In this document: one piece after another, positions 35,901-45,844 of the stretch
Numbering within the stretch: the first letter of the stretch is position 1
Layout of the letters: every line of letters begins with the position of its first letter
Assembly (NCBI GenBank): GCA_903813345.2
Contig: CAIIXF020000011.1
Span: forward strand, 28,762,166-28,826,165
Length of the DNA stretch: 64,000 nt
Reading direction: 5' to 3'
DNA from: Owenia fusiformis
Lineage: Eukaryota > Annelida > Polychaeta > Sabellida > Oweniidae
Notes under the pieces: model-generated
The model's database searches: none
The model's input: only the letters and a program-made list of their open reading frames with translations
Told to the model about the DNA's origin: nothing
Made by a program: the position numbers and the translations under genes

Positions 35901-38900
35901 TGTAATAGATAATGTCTGCCCATGGGTATCACCCTTAAGGACCCTGTGTATTGAAATATTTTCGAACGTCCACGGTGTGTTTTCTCCTTGTTTTCAATGC
36001 CCTTATTTCAAAACAGAAAAATAGTTAAAAGCAACTTACTGATTATTAAAGTTATAATAGATATCGGTGTAATCGTTGGACGTGAGAGCTAGAGGTGTCC
36101 CCTCTGACGGTTCAGATCCGAAGAATCCCTGACTGTCTTCGCGGCCGAAATGATCCAAGTAATTGTCCTGGTCTCTCCAGGCATTGTAGTTGTCCCATTG
36201 ACTTCCCGTACCAGGTGATATGTGTGTGATAGAAATAGAGCAAGGGTCATCAGTAGCACAATTGGATGAACACGATGAGGTTGAACAATCTGAAGAGAGA
36301 ATAATTTCTTTTTATAAAGTTATTGTTCTGCTGCAGTCACTGTTCGTAATTGGCCAATTAATTGAACATGCGTATCACACAACATTTCACTCTCATAACA
36401 CTTTCATACATTCCCAAAATATATACGTTTTTTTATTCTGCTTGTCCCTTGCAAGTTCAATCTATTGGTTTATTCCGGTGTAACAGGAGCAAAGAATGTG
36501 TTCGTCATAGGATAAGTTGTCCAAGTCGGACTATGATATTCATGAAAATTAATACGGACGTATAACGAGCACTATTTATGAAAATAACCCAAGGTTAATG
36601 ATATAAATATAACAATCAGGTAAAAACGTGCTTGTTCATTCTCTGAAAACAACCCAAAGTATGACATTTTCAGGTAAAGACAAGCAGCGCTTGTTCATTT
36701 TCTGAAAACAACACTCTTAAAAATGAATTACTTGAGTATTTCTCAAGTATTTCCAAGTATAAAAATTACTTAAAGTTAAATACTTAGTTTTACTTCATTT
36801 TACTTAGGTTTAACAATTATATTCTCATTTTGAGTTTTTTAATTGCTTAATTATGTAAATGAGTATTACAATTACTACAGTAAGTATTTCAATTTCTCTC
36901 CTTGCATTACACAGTAGTCTCTACTACTGCAGATAGGCTGGCTTTAGCTGTCAAATGATAAGGCCTGGATTTACCAGAATAATTAATAGCTTTAGCCTGT
37001 TGCCTAGTAATATGCTAGGCAACCTCTATAAACAAACCAGTGCAGCCTGTCTTCCGGTTTAAATCCCCAAACCTTTAGTCTTATTCTCTTGGTTCTTGTG
37101 TACTTGAAATGTGAAACAGGTGCTAGGCAATTAATCATTGATGTAAACTACACTTTGTCTTAGAATATTCTTGAACTTTAGTCAACTAGCATGCTTAACT
37201 TTGTTGTCATAGTAAGCAATGTAAGGAGAAGGTCGGATTGACATTTTCCAAATATTTGTGTGAATTGATATCTACTTTTAAGATATTTTGGCATTACAGA
37301 ATTTTCTCAACTAACTTTATTTACAAAGAGGAATATTTTATGAACTCACCCTATGTATCTGGATAAGGATCAACGCAATATTTACCAAGGATAACTTGAG
37401 TTTCTAAGTGGGATAAAACAGAATCAAAATTTCAATATGGCTACAGACATATCTTATCATAGACTCTGCCTCAGCAATATATGCAGGATTTGTGGCAAAA
37501 GAGCTCAAAAATCTAAGGTAAGGAAGCCAGCAAAACTTTGTAATAATTACAAGAGTGAGTTACTTGAACTATTTCTGCTTAATATTGACAATGATAGAGA
37601 TGATATTCACCCAAAGAAAATGTGTGATCTGTGCTATAAATCAATGAAAAGCCGACCGCTTATTAAAAATCCAAAACCAGTGAATATATATTCATTCAGC
37701 GAACATTCAGACATAGAATGTCAGATTTGTAAAATGTATAATGAACAAAAAAAGCAATGTGGAAATCCAAAACTGTTGAAAAAAAGTAAACAGCAAGCAT
37801 TAAGAAACCAAACCAAATCTCCAATATCTGGCCCATCAGAATCATCAATAGAACTATCCCCAATACCTGGCACATCTGAATCCTCAATAAACTTGTCCCC
37901 GATACCTGGCACATCAAGTAATCTATCAAAATTGACAGCAGATATTGCAACATCACCAATTATATTCTGTAGCACTCCCAAAACAAAGCAAGCTACAAAG
38001 TCTTTACTTGAAACTCAAGCCAGATCACCATCATCACCACTTAATGAGTCAGAAATTAAAACAAATGATATGCTAACTGTGAGGAGACTCAACTTTTTTA
38101 AAAAGACTAAACAAGATGCTCAGATCACTGTTAAAACAAAAGGTCAACCCATCCTTTTGAAAGAAGTGACCCGTCCTCGGAAAATCAATAACCCGTCCGC
38201 AAACACTCTTAAACAACGCATTCGTAAAGTGAAACAAATGAAGCAGATTTATTCTGGAGGTCAAATTCAATCATTCCAGGCCGCTGAGATTGATGCAATG
38301 GATACACGTACAAGAAATCGTGTCACAAAGAAACTTAAGCACAATAAGTATATTTCAAAGAAAGTCGGTATTTTAATAAAATCCGCACTTGGATTATCGT
38401 GGAACAAAACGCGAGTTTTAAGGAGGGTTTTGAAAATTGAAGGAGTTAGTATGGAGGGTGAGAGTAAAGTGAGAATGATGAGATCCGATATGATCAGTGA
38501 TTTTTTACAGTGTAGTATGATAAAAAATGCCAAAGTACGAGATGAAAAGTCTGCATCTGGCATCAATGGGTTTAAAACCATTGATGCTGCAATTGTTCAT
38601 GTTGAAAATCTATGTACCATGGTACCAGCACTCCTTGACTCATATGACCAGGCAGGAGTTCTTCAGTGGAAAGAAGGTATGGACGAAGATGTGGTCATGG
38701 TGAAAATAGGGGGCGATCATGGTCAGGGCTCATTCAAATTCTGCATTCAAGTGTGCAATGCTCAGAATCCAAATTCAAAATACAACACAAGAGTTTTTGC
38801 CTATACCAAAATCAAAGATACCTATTCTAATTTACAATCGATTGCCTCAATGTATGAAGACCAAATTTCAAGTCTTAAACAGCTTAAATGGAAAGGAAAA

Positions 38901-41900
38901 CGAATTGAACTTACCATGATGGGAGATTATGCATTTCTAGCGACGATGTATGGCATTTCTGGGGCACGGGGGACACATTTTTGCCTCTGGTGCAATATAA
39001 AGCAAAGTGATCTTGCTCATTCATGGGGAGACATCGAACGAAATATCCCATTACGTACTCTTTCAACTTTGAAACGAGATTGCAGACGGTTTAAAAAATA
39101 TGGCCATGGGGTCATTAGTAAAGCGTCTATGTACAATAATGTGATAAATAATGCACTCTGGGCAATACCAGTAGAAGATGTATGCCCTCCATATTTGCAT
39201 ATCTTACTTGGAATTTCAAAACGTCACCATGACATGCTCGAAGAGGAGTACCATGAGATCGATAAACAGATAGCACAAAACATAGCAAATTCAAATGCGA
39301 AACTAGATGAAACGAAATTCCATACTCATGTGAAAGCATTGAGGAAATACAAAATTGATTTGGCAAAATTAGGGAGTTTAGAACATGACCTGACTGATGA
39401 AACTCTTTCAAATCCTGTCAGAGTCAAAATTGAGCAAGAAATCAAATCTATCAAAGCTAAACTGAATAAGCCAGAGTTGAAAATGGGGACCGGGCCTTGT
39501 ACAGAGCACATAGAAAAAGTGTTAGGCCGACACAATATAGTCAAACAAGCATATCATAGTCGATCATTCATTGGTAATCATGCACACAAATACTTCCAAC
39601 CTCGTGTGAGGAATGACATATTTATCAGTTTCACTGAAATTGTGGCACAAATGTCTGACAGCACTAAGCTTGATCGCTATGCAAAATCTATTACAGAAAA
39701 ATACCAAGAACTGAATAGACTTTTCTATAACATACACTGTCTCGTTTCAAAATCAAATTATATCTCTCCAAAGGAAATTGATACTATTCAGGAGCACATA
39801 GACCTATATATGACATATTACCGCAATCATTTTGGTAACAGAGTATTGCCCAAACATCACTTTCTGGAGGCACACCTTTGCCAATGGATTACCAGGAAAC
39901 ATTTTGCTATGGCCCTTCATGGGGAGCAGGGATGTGAGGGCATCCATAGGGAAATTAAAAGGATTGAGCAAAATACAGCACACATGAAAAATGAAAGGAA
40001 ACAACTCATGATGACAATGAGAGAACATTTAGCCTGTACAGCCCCAGAATTGAGAATGAATGATTTGAAAGCGACAAAGCGACGGAAAAAATGTCAAAAA
40101 GTTATGTAAACTTAACGAACCAGCACAGGAGTTAGCATGGGCCTACTCCAGAATATAATTATGTAAGCACAAAAGATAGTGACAGTACCAAAGATATTGA
40201 AAAGATTCCGTTTCTAGGAATATAAGATTAAAGATACAAAATAAAGTTATTTAAAACCCTTTTAGCCTGCACAGACCCTGAATTGAGAATAAATAATTGA
40301 AAGCCAACAAAGAGGCAGAAAATGTTAAATATAGATGTAATCCAAATCATTGGATAACAAATTCAAGGAGTAACGCATGGGCCTACTCCGGAATTAAATA
40401 AAAAATGTACAAATAATGATGCAAATACTATTTTTAAACACTGCCATTAAAAAATAACATTAACTGGAATGTCAACCAGTATGCATAAAGAAACACCTAG
40501 AAGCAACCACAGAAAATTAAGGAATTCAACATTTGGCACATTGTCTAGGTAAGTAGAAATGGTTTATTAATAAAATAATTATACTTCACAATATGCATGC
40601 AATTTTTTTTAATATATACCATTGTAGGATCATATGTTCTGTGTAGCCATACAGTTACATGTATCATAGTAGAACATAGCAGATATGCATGTTAGGCCAA
40701 ATATTGGCATTAATCCATCAGTTAAGTGATGTTTTCTAAAGCGCTATGTATCTATTAAATCAATCTTGATCCTTATCTAATAAATATATTCTGAATGAAT
40801 AGTGTCTAAGCTATAACCTCATGTAAATTATAAAAAAATCTGTAATGCCAAACATTATTAAAAGTTAGTTTGAAAATGAGCAAAGTAACAAAAAGATTCA
40901 AATTTAAGACTAGCATAGCCTTGTAAAAATGTAAAAATATAGACCTTTCTTGATTATTAAAGTTTATAATTTTTTGATAATCATTTAGTTTTTTGATTAA
41001 ATGATAAGTTTATGCAAATTTACATGTGAAATAAGGAAGTTATCATATCAAAAATAGACAAAATAGCATTGATGGTCAATTAGAATGTACATATTCCCGC
41101 TAGAAATAAACTGTTGCTTGTTATCTTGTAAACATAGCTTAATGCTGTAGCAGAAGGGGTAATTAATCAACAGAATTCTGTGGCTCTGACACCTAAGTTC
41201 AACAGTACAGCACTACTGTGATTAGTAAATTCACCATAAATGAATTACTTAAAAATTATTTTAAAATTATTCAGTAGTTCAAGATTATTTAAGTAATTTT
41301 TGACTTAAAATGAGTAGTACAATTTCTCAATATAAGGAAATCCAAGTAATAATTTTTAAGAGTGAACCTAAAGTATGGCATAATCAGGTAAAAACATGCT
41401 TGTTCATTCTCTGAAAACAACCCAAAGTATGACATTATCAGGTAAAAACATGCTTGTTCATTTGAATCAACCCAAAGTATGACATTATCAGGTAAAACAT
41501 ACATGCTTGTTCATTTGAATCAACCCAATGTATGACATTATCAGGTAAAAACATGCTTGTTCATTTGAATCAACCCAAAGTATGACATTATCAGGTAAAA
41601 CATACATGCTTGTTCATTTGAATCAACCCAAAGTATGACATTATCAGGTAAAACATACATGCTTGTTCATTTGAATCAACCCAATGTATGACATTATCAG
41701 GTAAAACATACATGCTTGTTCATTTGAATCAACCCAAAGTATGACATTATCAGGTAAAACATACATGCTTGTTCATTTGAATCAACCCAAAGTATGACAT
41801 TATCAGGTAAAACATACATGCTTGTTCATTTGAATCAACCCAATGTATGACATTATCATGTAAAACATACATGCTTGTTCATTTGTATCAACCGAAAGTA

Positions 41901-43262
41901 TGACATTATCAGGTAAAAACATGCTTGTTCATTTGAATCAACCCAAGGTATGGCACAATCAGGTAAAACATACATGCTTGTTCATTCTCTGAAAACAGCC
42001 CATGGTATGACATTATCAGTAAAAACATGCTTGTTCATTTGAAAACAACCCAAGGTGCGAAATTATCAGATAAATTATACTTGTTCATTCTCTGAAAGCA
42101 GCCCAAAGTATGACATAATCAGGAAACATGCTTGTTCATTCTGTGAAAACAACAGATAAAAACATGCTTTCATGGACCTACGTATCTGAAATCACCCTGG
42201 AATACAAGTACGCCTCGGACTTCTAATTCTAGGTATCGGACATATGGAACTCAGGAAAACAAATGACTTATTTTCCTAAACAAAGGGGTCGAGCTAAAAG
42301 TCATATGTTCAAAAAAATTAAATCAAAGTTGATAAACCTTTTTTGAAACCACAGTTATATGTAATTTTACACGTAAATATTGAATTTGAGTGAATTTCGA
42401 GGATGTAATGACGTAAACCAAGATTATTTCTACTTGCATCTTGTACAATAAACTAAATAATAAATATGGCGACATACCTGTGTATATCTGAGTCCTGCCA
42501 CCTCGTATGAAAACGTCCATACCTTGTTCCATTGGGACATAAAACAAGATGACTGTAGGTTGCATATTCGGAGCTGCTTGAGCGGGTGGTGGCAACAAAG
42601 ATATTGTGGTCGCTATCTCACCAACTGTAGTTGGGCAGAGCGCTGAAGTTAAACCTTCCGTTGTGATGCTATCTGTAGTAAGACCATCTGTTGTGATGCT
42701 ATCTGTAGTAAGACCTTCCGTTGTGATGCTATCTGTAGTAAGACCATCTGTTGTGATGCTATCTGTAGTTGGACTGACCGTAGACGGGATGGCCTCAGCC
42801 ACACAAGAAACGCTATAGAACACAAAATCATCCATGGCTATCAGCTCCGATGATGATGGTTCTCCTATCGATTTCAATTCACAGGTTTTAGAAGATCTGG
42901 CATAATTGAACCCCTTACATAAGGGCTCCAAAGTACACGCTTGCAGACACCCAACTCGTGAAGTTATGATGGTTGATAGATGGTATAGACCACCTACAAG
43001 ACGTAACCAATCCAGTTTTCGGGCTGACAGTTTCCTAGCTCCATTATTTTGTTCGAAGCATTCGTCTAAAAAGAAAGAAAATAGATGTTCATGTAAAAAC
43101 TGCTTGGTATCATTACAACAAATATTCTCATTCTTAATACTCAAGTCCAGGTATTCCCTTTTCATTTTCTTTAATAAAATGTTATTGAAAATTCTCACCT
43201 GGTGTGGCTGTTATCAGGTAAAATCCTAGGATAATTAGTAGAAATGAAGTATACTCCGTCAT
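32667..43262 (-). CDS. PAN/Apple secreted protein, gene B (complete, four exons)
   Basis: Exons read from splice signals: 43262-43199 (signal peptide MTEYTSFLLIILGFYL), 43065-42478 (PAN/Apple plus linker), 36289-36040 and 32934-32667. Intron phases are 1, 1 and 2 and match at every join. Total coding length is 1170 nt, 389 residues plus stop. The product is predicted to be secreted: signal peptide, six-cysteine PAN/Apple module, Thr-rich linker with about four TTDSITT(D/E)GL units, a PPPAQAAPNMQ segment, and a C-terminal Trp/Tyr/Cys-rich module that I do not recognise. Intron 2 (about 6.2 kb) contains the RAG1-like transposon and a minisatellite; intron 3 (about 3.1 kb) contains MITEs. The role is unknown; PAN modules suggest binding outside the cell. 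Confidence 0.82.
33066..34340. mobile_element. AGCTACGTTCACACC-family elements in gene B intron 3
   Basis: A ~113-bp palindromic unit (33066-33178) abuts a ~1-kb unit (about 33181-34215) with the same ends, followed by a fragment to about 34340. Interiors repeat AAAGCGTAAC/AAAGCTTGAT words. The frames at 33536-33975 are repeat-derived. Superfamily unresolved. Confidence 0.7.
34341..34832. other. Gene B intron 3 sequence with one shared fragment
   Basis: About 34550-34616 (CAACTAGAAAA, then GGAGTAGCAAATCCC and ACGAAC) matches 53369-53412 upstream of gene C. Nothing else is recognised. Confidence 0.4.
34833..35188. mobile_element. 356-bp MITE with ACACCCCAGTCACATTTCC ends
   Basis: The ends ACACCCCAGTCACATTTCCT and its reverse complement enclose inverted CTACGGCGACCGTGCG sequences. 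TA flanks both sides. Non-coding. Lies in gene B intron 3. Confidence 0.75.
35189..36039. other. Gene B intron 3, nothing recognised
   Basis: AT-rich intronic sequence between the MITE and exon 3, without repeat or coding structure that I can support. Confidence 0.4.
36040..36289 (-). CDS. Gene B exon 3: first half of an unrecognised C-terminal module
   Basis: Acceptor TCTCTCTTCAG and donor GTAAGT enclose 250 bp open in one frame, with entry phase 1 matching exon 2 and exit phase 2 matching exon 4. It begins with four closely spaced cysteines (CSTSSCSSNC) and continues with WDNYNAWRDQDNYLDHFG and DYTDIYYNFN. Most of it lies upstream of any in-frame ATG, so it is easily missed. No counterpart was found by eye for gene C between 43.9 and 49.0 kb. 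Confidence 0.75.
37437..40109 (+). CDS. Transposase-like protein with RAG1-type N-terminal zinc region (N-RAG-TP-like)
   Basis: 890 residues without interruption. Residues 16-66 hold CRICG (C16, C19), C35 and IHPKKMCDLCYKSM (H58, C63, C66), closely resembling the zinc-binding dimerisation stretch in the N-terminal third of vertebrate RAG1. A further CQIC follows at 95-98. Residues 110-300 are low-complexity and basic, with repeated SPI-G-SESSI. The core has GGDHGQGSFKFC (D427), MMGDYAFLATMYG (D497), CLWC (C516, C519) and a C-terminal GEQGCEGIHREIKR (E830 or E834). These are candidates for a DDE triad with the CxxC insertion shared by CACTA/Mirage/Chapaev and Transib/RAG transposases. Residue assignment is inferred without alignment. 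It would act in the nucleus on its own transposon ends. Start chosen as the first ATG, 18 nt after the last upstream in-frame stop region. Confidence 0.82.
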   Translation: MATDISYHRLCLSNICRICGKRAQKSKVRKPAKLCNNYKSELLELFLLNIDNDRDDIHPKKMCDLCYKSMKSRPLIKNPKPVNIYSFSEHSDIECQICKMYNEQKKQCGNPKLLKKSKQQALRNQTKSPISGPSESSIELSPIPGTSESSINLSPIPGTSSNLSKLTADIATSPIIFCSTPKTKQATKSLLETQARSPSSPLNESEIKTNDMLTVRRLNFFKKTKQDAQITVKTKGQPILLKEVTRPRKINNPSANTLKQRIRKVKQMKQIYSGGQIQSFQAAEIDAMDTRTRNRVTKKLKHNKYISKKVGILIKSALGLSWNKTRVLRRVLKIEGVSMEGESKVRMMRSDMISDFLQCSMIKNAKVRDEKSASGINGFKTIDAAIVHVENLCTMVPALLDSYDQAGVLQWKEGMDEDVVMVKIGGDHGQGSFKFCIQVCNAQNPNSKYNTRVFAYTKIKDTYSNLQSIASMYEDQISSLKQLKWKGKRIELTMMGDYAFLATMYGISGARGTHFCLWCNIKQSDLAHSWGDIERNIPLRTLSTLKRDCRRFKKYGHGVISKASMYNNVINNALWAIPVEDVCPPYLHILLGISKRHHDMLEEEYHEIDKQIAQNIANSNAKLDETKFHTHVKALRKYKIDLAKLGSLEHDLTDETLSNPVRVKIEQEIKSIKAKLNKPELKMGTGPCTEHIEKVLGRHNIVKQAYHSRSFIGNHAHKYFQPRVRNDIFISFTEIVAQMSDSTKLDRYAKSITEKYQELNRLFYNIHCLVSKSNYISPKEIDTIQEHIDLYMTYYRNHFGNRVLPKHHFLEAHLCQWITRKHFAMALHGEQGCEGIHREIKRIEQNTAHMKNERKQLMMTMREHLACTAPELRMNDLKATKRRKKCQKVM
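40028..40396 (+). repeat. Partial duplication of the transposase C-terminal coding tail
   Basis: The stretch 40028-40150, from the TTAGCCTG codons through the stop to GCATGGGCCTACTCC, recurs diverged at 40261-40388. The second copy has lost its frame. It suggests an internal tandem duplication after which only the first copy stayed coding. Confidence 0.6.
42478..43065 (-). CDS. Gene B exon 2: PAN/Apple module and Thr-rich linker
   Basis: Opens DECFEQNNG after a TTTAG acceptor. Cysteines fall at DEC, GCLQAC, PLC, KTCEL and VSC, consistent with a PAN/Apple fold. The linker contains 30-bp coding repeats (about 42648-42771), likely O-glycosylated by analogy with mucin-like Thr-rich stretches. 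Ends in phase 1 at GTATGTC. Confidence 0.85.
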
Positions 43263-43630
43263 TTTGAAAATATGAATTCCACATATGAGTTGAACTCCAG
43301 ACCAACACTTCGACCATCTTCAATATTGGTGTTCAATTAATGTACGTCAGACAAAATGATCATGAGATGGGAGATCGAAAGTGAATGATATAATGGTTTG
43401 TTTTTCAATGGGAATCAATGCCAAGTGGAGTGGCGACCTTATTTGTTTTTCATGGTCAACGTCGTCATTCTATTTTTTACTTACACTCCTCAATAAAAAC
43501 AATCTTAACAATGTGTAATTTCCTGGTCTTCTAACATCGGCAAAGACTGCATACAAGAATCTTGTGTATTAATTAGTTATGGGGTTAACAACCATTTAGA
43601 AATTATGAATCGTTTTGTGAACCGTTAGTC
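43263..43630. promoter_or_regulatory. Presumed gene B promoter-proximal region
   Basis: Between the gene B start codon and the old gene C last exon. It shares TTTCAATGGGAATCAATGCC, GTCATTCTAT and the flank ACCAACACTT with genes A and/or C. No core promoter motif was assigned. Confidence 0.35.
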
Positions 43631-43670
43631 AATGAAGTTCACTTCACAATTTGGCGATCCCCATGCTACC

Positions 43671-43899
43671 TTATTGAGGTATCCAGTATCCACATCGAAT
43701 ATAATGGCCATCAGTGGCAGTAAAGGGTATTGTTCCCCCGACACTGCCAGTGCAGTTAGTGTCTGGGGTCCCCGTAACTTCCAAGTGAGTTGTATGAGGG
43801 GCAGGGCCGATCGTTTTCACTCCTTTGAAGTATATCCAACCGTCTTCAGATTGGGAACAATTCATTTGTCCAAAGAACATCCAATAATCGGGTCCCCAC
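43671..43899 (-). pseudogene. Decayed last exon of gene C (paralog of gene B exon 4)
   Basis: Follows TTATTTTCAG and encodes WGPDYWMFFGQMNCSQSEDG and onward, aligned throughout with gene B exon 4. Relative to gene B, 7 extra bases (near 43681-43690, a local duplication giving GTATCCAGTATCC) shift the frame, so the end reads GYWIPQ-stop instead of the 19-residue VAWGSPNCEVNFAD-type ending. It lies only about 370-410 bp upstream of the gene B start codon. Gene C as read stops at 49094, so this exon is probably not translated. Confidence 0.75.
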
Positions 43900-45844
43900 C
43901 TGAAAATAACAGTTTAACTTTTCTTCAAGCCAATGTATTCTTGTCAAACGAGAATAAGAAAAACAAAATCGTGCTGTACTATCTAATCTCTTTCAAACTT
44001 ACAAATGACAGGTTATTTGAAGATATTTTTCCAATAAACATATTGACTTCAAAATTGAAATAGTTTTTAACAAACGTTTAGCCTAAAAATTTTCATTGTC
44101 CCATAAATTACTTTGATGATGGAATTTCTAATTCGATAAGATTTTTTCTCAATCAAAACCTACTTATAAGTTAGCGAATATAGTTTCGTTTAGGGATATA
44201 TACTAGGTTTGGAATTTGGTTTCTAAAAGAAGCCACAATTCGTATATACAGAATGGTCCACTTTAAATGTTTTCTACAAAAACACACCAGAATCTTCATG
44301 AACATAGTCCATCCTAATGTATATGGCTGTTAAGGCATAGTTCATCCCAATGTTCATTGGCTGTAAAGTTCATAAATGCAGCCTACCTTGGTAATGGGTT
44401 TAACAACACCACGTTTGATATGACCCCTACCCTCCTGAATTACATGTTCAAGCCCGTACTTGGTTTTGAAATAATGTGTTCAATATGTATATGTTGGTTT
44501 TCTCCAAGCTATCTTTATAGAAAACTTTGACTTGGTCTTGAAAGGTCAACTCTGGTAACGTAATTAATATTTTGTATCGAAACTGTTCATGAATGGTATC
44601 AAACATAATTTGATGTTTGTTGTTGTGTGTTTTACTGACATAATATTCTTCTCTAGAAAGAGGGCAGTCTATTTAAACTCGTAAATGAAGCCCTTCCTCT
44701 CCTATGTTGTGGCAACATGTACATGTAGTAATAATCAAAGTTTTGTTTTTAGAGAACTTTGTTTTCCAGAACACCAAAGCTATTCTAGTTGCTTAGAGTT
44801 AATCTTGAAAGCAGGTATGTAAGTTTTGCCATTATTGAAAAGTGGAAACAATGATTTTGTCACTTGAATAGCTGTGTGGGTTATGCAATCGCTCAGCTCT
44901 AACGTTCCTTAATTTTTGTATATCATTTTGGATACTAGTATTCTTTGATTTAGCATTTACACAATAGTTTTCAACTAAACAATAAAGGCAAGGAGGATTG
45001 GTTCCCAGAGTGCAAATTTCATTCATGTAGACGGAATATAATATAGTCATTTACGAATAAAGATAGTAAGTTATTTTAGTAGTTTATATCTTTTTCTGTT
45101 GGATCATTGGTGATCAGAGTGTGTCATAACCAACCATTTACCTGAACTAATCTACTTTGTCCACAATTGATTCTGTCCACATTTGGGTTTGTACACAGTT
45201 GTAATTTGTCAACTTTATATTTCCTAACGCCTGAATGGAAGATACAACCTTACCTTGAAGACACAGCTCCTCAATAACCAGTGATGTATAACCTGATATA
45301 GCAATTATAATATCTGTCCCTCCCAAATCTGATTTTCACTCATACTAGGGGAAGTGCTGCCCAAAGTTTTCTTAAGTTTGGACTTAGAATATTTTCCCCT
45401 CCCCAATCTGATTTTCACTCATACTAGGGGAAGTGCTGTCCAAATTTTTCGTAAGGTTGAATTTAGATTATTTACACAATTTCATATCCATGCTGGCCTA
45501 ATATAACTCAAGACATATATTTTCCTGTTTGTCAACAATTGTACAATTACACTTTGTCCACAATATCGCAAATGCGAGTAGGTAGGTAGATAGCATGGCG
45601 GGTATAGTAGAAAGTTCCCTTTAACTTAAATTACATAGGTTTTAGTGGTTCAATTTTCATATAGCCCTTATGTATCGAATAATTATGCAAATTAAAGTAT
45701 GTCCAGTGAAATAAAATGTTAGATGTCCAATACAAGAAATGGGGAATCAACCCGAGCTAGAAGTCACATTTTCAAAAAATATTAATTTTTCAAAGTTGAT
45801 AAACAATTTTCGAAACCATATTTTTAGATGTATCTTTACATGTA
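43900..45844. other. Spacer with short direct repeats, no gene recognised
   Basis: Two ~75-bp direct copies around TGATTTTCACTCATACTAGG (45331 and 45406), and dispersed TTTGTCCACAATTG words (45167-45205, 45540-45565). I looked for a gene C exon 3 here and found none by eye. Confidence 0.5.

Larger units (their letters stand above)
36712..41364 (+). mobile_element. 4.65-kb CACTA-like DNA transposon encoding a RAG1-NTD-like transposase
   Basis: Terminal inverted repeats: the left starts CACTCTTAAAAATGAATTAC and the right, read inward, CACTCTTAAAAATTATTACT. Subterminal regions at both ends are rich in short ATTACTT/AAGTA words, as in CACTA-type elements. The surrounding minisatellite gives the empty site: ...GAAAAC-AA-CCTAAAG..., implying a 2-bp AA duplication. 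One intact 890-codon gene occupies the interior, preceded by about 725 bp and followed by about 1.25 kb of non-coding sequence. Intact ends and frame suggest a recent insertion. The class is inferred; N-RAG-TP of molluscs is the closest described relative I know. Confidence 0.85.
36584..42160. repeat. 53-bp intronic minisatellite, interrupted by the transposon
   Basis: Units of about 53 bp carry AAAGTATGACATTATCAGGT and CATGCTTGTTCATTTGAATC. Two or three units lie at 36584-36711 and roughly fifteen at 41365-42160; the transposon 36712-41364 sits between them. The array lies wholly within gene B intron 2. Confidence 0.85.

Noticed and set aside
37437-40109. Calling the 890-residue protein a true RAG1 or host recombinase
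   Set aside because: It sits within terminal inverted repeats with a target duplication, there is no RAG2-like neighbour, and only the N-terminal zinc region clearly recalls RAG1.
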